64,000 bases of DNA. Origin: a virus. Each line of letters opens with the position of its first letter. Position 1 is the stretch's first letter. The notes beneath the pieces are model-generated. The model was given only the letters and a program-made list of their open reading frames with translations. It ran no database searches and was not told where the DNA came from. Position numbers and translations under genes: made by a program. Shown one piece after another: positions 56,051 through 62,332 of this stretch. The stretch lies in the IMG/VR virus record IMGVR_UViG_3300006735_000001, positions 49,578-113,577 of that record; one strand, 5' to 3'.

Positions 56051-56055
56051 GATTC

Positions 56056-56622
56056 TTATTTTTCAAATTCATTATAATTCTTTAATGCTTTTTCTGTATC
56101 TTCAGGATTAGGATCATATAAATGAGCCACCCTATATTTATTTTTCATAACCACATATTTTGTCCAACTCATAGGATACTCTTTAGCTACAGATCTTTTA
56201 AAATCTCTACTAGCTAAAAAATGCCATAACTCTCTATTTTTAAATCTATATTTAGTAGAATAATTTGTATAAAATATTTTACCAATATTTCCATCTGTGT
56301 CCCAGTTTTTATTTTGCAATACTTTACCATATTCTTTTGACAGAGCATAATTAGTATTAACAGATTTTGAAGGTTTACAAGTTCCTATAAATAAATATCC
56401 CAAGGAATCCGGTAACTCTACACCATCTCTATTTTTAATAACTGTTTCCCATAATCTCTTATTATAGATTTTAATAATCTTTTTAAGTTTAACATTATCT
56501 ATTTCAGAGTATAAAGGTTTCTTATCTTTAAACTCTTTAATTGTATCCTTATTTAATAATCCCAATCTTTTTTCTCTATATCTAGGTGCTTTTAAATTAG
56601 GTTTTTTAAAATTATTTATCAT
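56056..56622 (-). CDS. Conserved phage protein of unknown function
   Basis: A 188-residue basic protein. It opens with KPNLKAPRYREKRLGLLNKD and has WETVIKNRDGVELPDSLGYL and YSTKYRFKNRELWHFLASRD in the middle. I recall this pattern ('LWe.vie.RDGVELPe.lGylfiG') from crAss-like phages, next to structural genes and without assigned function. A transcription or virion factor is possible. It starts 22 bases after the terminator of the phosphoesterase gene and directly after a sequence resembling the candidate late promoter, so it may head the muzzle/cell-wall-protein operon. Confidence 0.6.
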   Translation of the reverse strand: MINNFKKPNLKAPRYREKRLGLLNKDTIKEFKDKKPLYSEIDNVKLKKIIKIYNKRLWETVIKNRDGVELPDSLGYLFIGTCKPSKSVNTNYALSKEYGKVLQNKNWDTDGNIGKIFYTNYSTKYRFKNRELWHFLASRDFKRSVAKEYPMSWTKYVVMKNKYRVAHLYDPNPEDTEKALKNYNEFEK

Positions 56623-56630
56623 ATGGTTAC

Positions 56631-56646
56631 ATTTATAATTTACAAA
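56631..56646 (-). promoter_or_regulatory. Possible promoter motif, diverged copy
   Basis: On the minus strand: TTTGTAAATTATAAAT, similar to the TTTGTATATTATTAATA motif. It overlaps the end of the preceding terminator's T-run and lies 8 bases from the start at 56622. The resemblance is partial. Confidence 0.25.
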
Positions 56647-56677
56647 AAAAAGCCCAGTAAATGAAATTTTGCTGGGG
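56644..56677 (-). terminator. Rho-independent terminator after the phosphoesterase gene
   Basis: On the minus strand CCCAG (56676-56672) and CTGGG (56657-56653) form the stem base, extended by A/T pairing around a T-rich loop, and are followed by a run of eight T. It begins a few bases after the phosphoesterase stop codon. Confidence 0.65.
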
Positions 56678-56680
56678 TCT

Positions 56681-57907
56681 TTATATAGCTTGGTATGTTA
56701 ATTCACAAATATTACCCATTGTTGGGTGTTGAAGTTCAAGCTTTCCAGATCTTCTATTACCTACATATTTATTACTATAGTGATAATAATCTGTATTTCC
56801 TATACTTGGTAAAGTTTTATGAATAAACCCTGTTGTCTCAGCAGTAGTCATATATTCTACTTTTCTTTCTGTATGAAAATGACCTGTAAATAAAGTTCTA
56901 TTTACAGTATTACCCCACTCTTTAGGATATTCTGTTGCATAAACCAAAGGGGTATTTTTGCTTGGTTTATCTCCATGTTCAAATGCATTAAAATTATTAT
57001 GCCATACATGTACTTTTCTTTCTTCATATGTTATATCCCATTCAATTTCTTTACTTTCTATAGATTGAGATAATGCATGTACTAAATGAAAAGATGATAA
57101 TCTATCATGATTACCTGGAACATATACTACTACTAATTCTTTACAATAATTTTTAATATAACTTATTGCCCAATGCATTGCATCAAATGCTTGCATATAA
57201 GCTTCTGTAGAAGTCATACAATTTTCTAAAGGTGTACCACTAGTAGTAGTACCACCAAAGGTATCCATATTGATTAAATCACCACCTACAACAAAATATA
57301 ATTTTTCCATATAATGTGCAGGCGCTGCTCTAGATATTAAGTTAATTATTGTGTCTTCAAAATCTTTATCAATAGTTTGATTACCTTCTTTACCAAAATG
57401 TATATCTTGTATAGACATTACACCACAGACCTTCTCAGCCTTTTTAGGAAACTTTAATAATGTTTTAGGTAGTTTATATGTTTTAGGCTTCCAATGCTTT
57501 AAAAGGTCTTCTAAATACTTTTCATTATTATTTTGGATTTTAGAAACTAGTGCAGAAACTCTCCAATGATCACCCATTTGTTTATTCCAATATGTTGAAA
57601 GTTTCCAAATATTTGTATCTATCTTTAATAGCTGGATTATTTCTTCAGCACTTTTAGGTTCATGATCAAATGTTCCTGATAATTTACCTTGTCCTTTTTC
57701 TACATCAATTGATTCTACCAATTGAGAATTTTCTGCAGCTTTAGTAAAAAAATTCTTTTTCTTTTTACTTTGCTTTCTTTCTTTTAGAATCTGTTTTTTT
57801 ATTTTTTTATATTCCTCTTCAGAAATACCTACTCTCTCAGCACTAATACTTGGATGTTTTTTCCATTTTAATGAGTCTAATACTCTTTGTTTTAAATAAT
57901 TTGACAT
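56681..57907 (-). CDS. Calcineurin-like metallophosphoesterase with basic N terminus
   Basis: A 408-residue protein. The C-terminal half holds all five metallophosphoesterase motifs: D168-x-H170 (QDIHFG), GGD at 208-210 with N213, G265-N-H-D268, H311 (EHGD), and G342-H-F-H345. It should therefore hydrolyse phosphoester bonds with two bound metals, as do DNA-processing nucleases such as SbcD/Mre11; the substrate is not known. Residues 10-60 look like a helix-turn-helix (ISAERVGISEEEYKKI) followed by a lysine-rich stretch, suggesting DNA binding. Terminators lie on both sides, so it is probably its own transcription unit between the tail-hub and adhesin genes. Confidence 0.82.
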   Translation of the reverse strand: MSNYLKQRVLDSLKWKKHPSISAERVGISEEEYKKIKKQILKERKQSKKKKNFFTKAAENSQLVESIDVEKGQGKLSGTFDHEPKSAEEIIQLLKIDTNIWKLSTYWNKQMGDHWRVSALVSKIQNNNEKYLEDLLKHWKPKTYKLPKTLLKFPKKAEKVCGVMSIQDIHFGKEGNQTIDKDFEDTIINLISRAAPAHYMEKLYFVVGGDLINMDTFGGTTTSGTPLENCMTSTEAYMQAFDAMHWAISYIKNYCKELVVVYVPGNHDRLSSFHLVHALSQSIESKEIEWDITYEERKVHVWHNNFNAFEHGDKPSKNTPLVYATEYPKEWGNTVNRTLFTGHFHTERKVEYMTTAETTGFIHKTLPSIGNTDYYHYSNKYVGNRRSGKLELQHPTMGNICELTYQAI

Positions 57908-57970
57908 GTCTAGTTATGTATTGATTTTAGTAAAAGTAAGAATAAAATATTAATTTTCATATTAGTGCAT

Positions 57971-57999
57971 AAAAAAAGAGACTGAGTTTCCTCAGTCCC
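57971..57999 (-). terminator. Rho-independent terminator after the 186-residue gene
   Basis: On the minus strand GGGACTGAG (57999-57991), loop GAAA, CTCAGTCTC (57986-57978), then seven T (57977-57971). Nine paired positions with one G-U. It lies 50 bases past the stop of the FnIII/Cys-rich gene. The best terminator in the window. Confidence 0.9.
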
Positions 58000-58049
58000 T
58001 CCCAACGTTTGCAGTAGAAAACCAACAAACCACTTGCATGTTGTTTCTT

Positions 58050-58610
58050 TTAAGCAGCTAATGTTGCAAACAATATTCCTATTGGTTTGCATGCTGCATT
58101 ATTTCCATTATCAACCACCTTAACTTTGTATGCTGTTGAAGCTGTTAAGTTAGTTAGTTTAAGATTAAATATTGTTGTTGCTATTGGTGTAGCGTTTTGT
58201 AATACCCATCCTTGCGGATTAATTTGTGTATCTAAATAAATATTTATACCTGTGCTTGAACTCCATATTCCATTCCATAATATTTCTACAGAGTCTTTTG
58301 TAATTGTTCCTGCATATACATTATATGGATCATGTTGTACATCATTAGATGTGCATGCACCTAAGCCATTTGATAAAATCATTGCAAATTTTTGAATAAT
58401 TGAATCTAATCTTTCTCCTGATGTAATTACAATCTTTTGTCCTGTAGGACCTATTTGAAAAGATGTACCACAATAACTAACACATGCTGCACATTGAACA
58501 TCATCACACCTTTCACTACCTACACTACAATCCGTATAAGTACATGGATTTGTTAAAGCTGTATCAGAACAACTACATTTTTCACTACATTTTGTACAAT
58601 TACATGCCAT
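58050..58610 (-). CDS. Cys-rich/FnIII-like small appendage protein
   Basis: A 186-residue protein. The first 50 residues hold about 13 cysteines (CNCTKCSEKCSCSD, then CTYTDC, CDDVQCAAC), a probable disulfide or metal-bound cluster. A short helical link follows (SGERLDSIIQKFAMIL). Residues about 95-186 resemble a fibronectin type III domain (SVEILWNG...WVLQN and LTNLTASTAYKVKVVDNG). It pairs with the 745-residue protein just upstream (13-base gap), which has the same Cys and FnIII flavour. It is probably a virion surface or fibre-tip protein. Ends with a strong terminator. Confidence 0.55.
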   Translation of the reverse strand: MACNCTKCSEKCSCSDTALTNPCTYTDCSVGSERCDDVQCAACVSYCGTSFQIGPTGQKIVITSGERLDSIIQKFAMILSNGLGACTSNDVQHDPYNVYAGTITKDSVEILWNGIWSSSTGINIYLDTQINPQGWVLQNATPIATTIFNLKLTNLTASTAYKVKVVDNGNNAACKPIGILFATLAA

Positions 58611-58623
58611 ATTCTTTTATTTA

Positions 58624-60861
58624 TTATGGTGAAGGTGGTGAACAAGCAGCTGTTATACTACTTTCAATTACAGATGGTGATGCACTAGCATTCCATGCAG
58701 CTCCTGTAGCTGTTGCAAGATCACGCCATACATAAACTCTATCAGAAGCTGATCCACCTGGAGGCATATAAAATAAATTTACTCCAGCACCTAATACAAA
58801 TACTTTAACACCTTGAACATTTGCTAAATTTCCTATTGCTTGTACTTGGCTAACATCTGTTAATGTGAATGCGTCATCATTACCACTTGGAAGACCATCA
58901 GTTATTAAAATAACATATTTTGCAACATTAGCTCTAAATACATTAAGGAATCCACCTGACAATACTTGTGCTAATGCCATATCTGTTGGATCTGGACCAT
59001 TATTACCACCTCCTAAAGGTACACCTGCTGTAGGATTTCCTGAATTAAGTTTGTTAATTTGAGTTGTTGCTGATGATCCATTATTATCTGCAAACTTTTC
59101 CCATGCAGTAATAAATTGCGTATTACCTACACCTTGATTAACAATTTTTTGAGTAGCTCCTAAAGCTACATAATCAGATGAAGTATTATATGTTGGTACT
59201 TGATTTACTCCAGCTGTCTCATCAGAAGTTACTATACCAATTCTATAATTGTTACCACCTTGAACTTGACTAGATATTGTACTTACTAGTGATGCAAAGC
59301 CTGTTTTAATTGCATTTATTTCAGAGCCCATTGTAGATGTATAGTCTAATATTAAAGCTACATCTAATCCAAGACCACAAGCTGATCCCGCTGATAATGT
59401 TTGGAATGCTACTGCTGAACAAGTTGAATTAGTTACACCATTTAATGTAACTGTAACTTGTACATTATAATTTGTATTAGGTGTTAAACCTGTAAAATTA
59501 TGAGTTACGGTTGCTGTTGGATTATTTATAGTTGTAGTCTTTTCTATAACATTTGTAGCTACATTAATTATATCTATTTTATATGTTGCTGCTGAACCTA
59601 ATAAATTTGCTAAACTTACTGTCAAACCTGTTGTTGTTATACTACTTATTATTGGAGTAGCACATGGTACTTTACCACCTATTGTATTTGTTTGTACATC
59701 ACTACATGTATCCACTCCATTGGTTACACCAAATTCAACTCTTACAGTTAAAGCACTTTGAGTATTTAATGAGCCTGTACTAAATGTTAATCCTGCTCCA
59801 TTATTTTGTTCTGATACAATACTAAATGTAGTAGTTAATGATACTCCACTTGTATCAGTTACAATAATTTTATTACCTCCTGTTACATCATTAAATGTTC
59901 CTGGTATACTTGAGCCTGAGAAATCAAATAATATTCCATTTATTAGTCCAGATGTATTTAATGTAGTTGAAGTACTATAAGCAAATGTAACAGATGAACA
60001 TCCTGATTCACAACAACTTGATTGTACATTAGCTAACGCTGTGTATAAGTCATCTATAACTACCCAAGCATTTTGAACACTTTGAGCAAGATTTAATGCA
60101 CTGTTATTCCATCCAGTTATTGATCCATATGATGTACTTGATGTTGTTAATGAGTTGCTACTACCAGTTATATCTGATTGAACTATTGCTAAATTTATTG
60201 CTGAAGGTAAACCTACGGCATCTCTTAAATTACAAAAAGCACTTTCTAGTGCTAATACTACTACAGATACATTAGTTAGATTTCCTACATTTACAATACA
60301 TGTAGGTACTATTTGTTTTTCTGCAACTGTTCCTGAACATGGTAATACACATGCTTCTAATACATCAAGTCTATTACTATAGCTTGTTAATGTTGCATTT
60401 ATAGTTTGTATGCTAGATAAATTAGTACATACTTGATTTGCTATAAGTGAAGCAAAATCATCTAAACGTAATTGAGTAACAGGATTTCCATTAGTATCAG
60501 TATACTCTAAACATGTAGGTAATGTCATTAATGGTAATTCTGCTCCAGGTGTTGGATCTACTGCTGATTGTGCATTTGCACAAATAGCCACTATCATATC
60601 ATTTAATACAGGAACTAAAGTTGTTGGATTTGTTCCGGGAATATTTAAACAATCTATATTTAACCCTACTAAACTTGGATTTGCTGTAACACCATTAGTA
60701 ATAATATCACACACCTTAGTACCTAATTTAGCCGTAACTTCACTTATTGTATCTCCGCTACATAAATTTATGCAGGAAATATCAGGACCTTGCCAAATTA
60801 CGCAATTAGAGGAAATGTTATCACAACCATTGGTAGAAGCACTTGAACTTGTTGGGATCAT
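58624..60861 (-). CDS. Adhesin-like protein with FnIII and vWA domains
   Basis: A 745-residue protein. The N-terminal 300 residues contain Cys-flanked repeats (SNCVIWQGPDISCINLC near 18-34, then PTCLEY, PTCIVN and AFCNLRDAVGLPSAI), a pattern I recall from flavobacterial phage appendage proteins. Residues about 395-490 are a fibronectin type III domain (LTPNTNYNVQVTV). Residues about 500-740 are a von Willebrand A domain: D506-Y-T-S-T at the metal site, where Thr replaces the two Ser of the canonical DxSxS, and YVILITDGLPSG. The protein is low in charge and rich in Thr, Ser and Asn. A candidate promoter and an inverted repeat lie upstream. Host-surface binding is likely, not shown. Confidence 0.7.
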   Translation of the reverse strand: MIPTSSSASTNGCDNISSNCVIWQGPDISCINLCSGDTISEVTAKLGTKVCDIITNGVTANPSLVGLNIDCLNIPGTNPTTLVPVLNDMIVAICANAQSAVDPTPGAELPLMTLPTCLEYTDTNGNPVTQLRLDDFASLIANQVCTNLSSIQTINATLTSYSNRLDVLEACVLPCSGTVAEKQIVPTCIVNVGNLTNVSVVVLALESAFCNLRDAVGLPSAINLAIVQSDITGSSNSLTTSSTSYGSITGWNNSALNLAQSVQNAWVVIDDLYTALANVQSSCCESGCSSVTFAYSTSTTLNTSGLINGILFDFSGSSIPGTFNDVTGGNKIIVTDTSGVSLTTTFSIVSEQNNGAGLTFSTGSLNTQSALTVRVEFGVTNGVDTCSDVQTNTIGGKVPCATPIISSITTTGLTVSLANLLGSAATYKIDIINVATNVIEKTTTINNPTATVTHNFTGLTPNTNYNVQVTVTLNGVTNSTCSAVAFQTLSAGSACGLGLDVALILDYTSTMGSEINAIKTGFASLVSTISSQVQGGNNYRIGIVTSDETAGVNQVPTYNTSSDYVALGATQKIVNQGVGNTQFITAWEKFADNNGSSATTQINKLNSGNPTAGVPLGGGNNGPDPTDMALAQVLSGGFLNVFRANVAKYVILITDGLPSGNDDAFTLTDVSQVQAIGNLANVQGVKVFVLGAGVNLFYMPPGGSASDRVYVWRDLATATGAAWNASASPSVIESSITAACSPPSP

Positions 60862-60905
60862 AAATATTTATTTTACTATAACGTTATGTTGTCTCAGTAT
60901 TAGTA

Positions 60906-60922
60906 TATTAATAATATACAAA
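60906..60922 (-). promoter_or_regulatory. Candidate late promoter motif, copy 4
   Basis: On the minus strand: TTTGTATATTATTAATA, identical to the copy at 41400-41416 and 44 bases upstream of the start at 60861. Its TTTG end overlaps the left arm of a perfect inverted repeat by four bases. Confidence 0.5.
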
Positions 60923-60967
60923 AATTTTTAAAACCAAACAAGAATAGTATAGTTTTAAAAATTTTTG
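60919..60967. repeat. Perfect 16-bp AT-rich inverted repeat
   Basis: CAAAAATTTTTAAAAC (60919-60934) is matched by its exact reverse complement GTTTTAAAAATTTTTG (60952-60967) across a 17-base loop. It sits between the 88-residue gene and the candidate promoter of the adhesin gene. It may be a weak terminator or a protein-binding site; the stem has only two G-C pairs. Confidence 0.7.
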
Positions 60968-60990
60968 ATAAATATTTATGTAGTAAAATC

Positions 60991-61257
60991 TTATGCTGGA
61001 CTCAATACAGGTTCTTGCTCAACTTCTTTGACTTCACCTGTAGCTAAATCTATATTTACTTTACCATATTTCTCTTCAAGAGCTTTTGCATTTTCATTCC
61101 AAGTTTCTTGGATTGTTGAATGCTTGTCTAAAAGTTGATTTTTGACTACTTCAGTATTACCTATTTGAGCTAGTACATTACTAACTTCTTTTTGTAATTG
61201 ATTTAGAGTTTCTAATTCTTTTTTAGAAATCTTTTTTACTTTTTTTGACTTTGCCAT
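60991..61257 (-). CDS. Small coiled-coil phage protein, unknown
   Basis: An 88-residue protein. A Lys-rich start (AKSKKVKKISKKELETL) runs into an amphipathic helix (LNQLQKEVSNVLAQIG and a second helix near residues 45-65). It ends with YGKVNIDLATGEVKEVEQE. I recall similar short helical proteins ('YG..nId..tGei') next to tail genes in marine phages, without a firm function. The 130 bases downstream hold an inverted repeat and a candidate promoter for the adhesin gene. Confidence 0.5.
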   Translation of the reverse strand: MAKSKKVKKISKKELETLNQLQKEVSNVLAQIGNTEVVKNQLLDKHSTIQETWNENAKALEEKYGKVNIDLATGEVKEVEQEPVLSPA

Positions 61258-61317
61258 TATTTTATATATTGATTTATAACAAATATATAAAAATTATTTA
61301 TTTCTAAAAAAATTTTA

Positions 61318-61821
61318 TTAATTTATTTCCTGTGCATCTTTTGTATATTCTCTATCTTCTTTTGGCTGAAATAAACCAGACATATGAAACAAACCATTCT
61401 TTTTCCATTTACCGTTCCATTGTTTACCGTACTTAGTCCACCTATCGTGTGCTTTAGCAAACTTCCAAACTTTTATTCCATTGTCTTTACCTTTAAATAT
61501 CTTATCATAAGTTTTGACCCAGTACATATCAAAAGGACCCATAGCTCTAGCCTGCAACATTAAATCTCTAGTTTTATCATTAGGTTTACCAGTTACACAT
61601 ATATCTATATCTGTTGTTGGCCAACCTTCAAGTATGCCACCAACCACATACAATTTATGATGTTGCCAATCTAGCTTTAATAATTCTTTTATGTAACTTT
61701 TATATATAGGATCTTCTAATCCATGCATCCAAGGTATAAATATAAAACCACCATTTACATTTTTTACTTCACCATCTTCAAATACGTTATAGTCTTCTTC
61801 TTTCCAAAAAGTTTTAAGCAT
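61318..61821 (-). CDS. Nucleotidyltransferase-like protein
   Basis: A 167-residue protein. Residues 57-76 give the start of the polymerase-beta-like nucleotidyltransferase fold: a hydrophobic strand, G61-G62, a short link, then D71-I-D73 (VVGGILEGWPTTDIDICV). The first two metal ligands are present; a clear third acid is not obvious. The rest is basic and Trp-rich (KYGKQWNGKWKKNG), with no domain recognised. It may add nucleotides to RNA or to a protein, or be an inactive relative. It lies 7 bases after the collagen-like gene inside the fibre region, an odd place for an enzyme. Confidence 0.55.
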   Translation of the reverse strand: MLKTFWKEEDYNVFEDGEVKNVNGGFIFIPWMHGLEDPIYKSYIKELLKLDWQHHKLYVVGGILEGWPTTDIDICVTGKPNDKTRDLMLQARAMGPFDMYWVKTYDKIFKGKDNGIKVWKFAKAHDRWTKYGKQWNGKWKKNGLFHMSGLFQPKEDREYTKDAQEIN

Positions 61822-61828
61822 AATTTTA

Positions 61829-62332
61829 TTACTTTGCTACGTTTAATTTATATGTAACTTCATCTTTACCATCTGAAATAGTTATATTTAATGTTCTTGA
61901 TTTACTGTTATACACTATAGAATGTACACTAGATAAATGACTATTGCCATTTTCGCCGTCACTGCCATTTACGCCAGCTGGACCTTGAGCTCCTGTAGAA
62001 CCTGTATTACCTTTTGGTCCTTGAGATCCAGTATCACCTTTAGCACCTTGTGAAGCTGCAGATGAAGAGTCTTTACCAAAAGCATCTTTTATAAAGGCGT
62101 GCAGTTCTTCTACATCAGCCCTTAAATCTTCAACTTGCTTTAGTAAAAATCTATTAACCTGATATAATCCATCATCATTAAATACATCACTAACATCTGT
62201 TAATGATGCTAAATCATCTGATATCTCTTTAGATACAGTTATTTCTCCATCACTACCTTTAGATGCAAGTTGTTTAGAACTACCCTCTTTGAATAGTTTT
62301 TTACCTCTTATGTTGTCGTTTAAATTTGCCAT
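61829..62332 (-). CDS. Collagen-like fibre-associated protein
   Basis: A 167-residue protein. An N-terminal helical part (DVFNDDGLYQVNRFLLKQ and a coiled-coil stretch VEDLRADVEELHAFI) is followed by about 11 Gly-X-Y triplets (near residues 98-130, GAKGDTGSQGPKGNTGSTGA). A short C-terminal beta domain follows (ILTISDGKDEVTYKL-like). Such coiled-coil/collagen/beta-tail proteins form trimers in phage fibres. Its start overlaps the stop of the large fibre gene by one base. Confidence 0.7.
   Translation of the reverse strand: MANLNDNIRGKKLFKEGSSKQLASKGSDGEITVSKEISDDLASLTDVSDVFNDDGLYQVNRFLLKQVEDLRADVEELHAFIKDAFGKDSSSAASQGAKGDTGSQGPKGNTGSTGAQGPAGVNGSDGENGNSHLSSVHSIVYNSKSRTLNITISDGKDEVTYKLNVAK

Noticed and set aside
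57908-57958. 16-residue hydrophobic peptide (KINILFLLLLKSIHN) before the phosphoesterase gene
   Set aside because: Too short, with no coupling or composition beyond what AT-rich DNA gives by chance.
57910-58092. Minus-strand 60-residue ORF overlapping the end of the 186-residue gene
   Set aside because: It runs through the strong terminator at 57971-57999 and overlaps a well-supported gene in another frame; no family features.
61920-62060. Repetitive DNA suggesting a tandem or CRISPR-like repeat
   Set aside because: The periodicity comes from Gly-X-Y codons of the collagen-like protein; no constant repeat/spacer structure.
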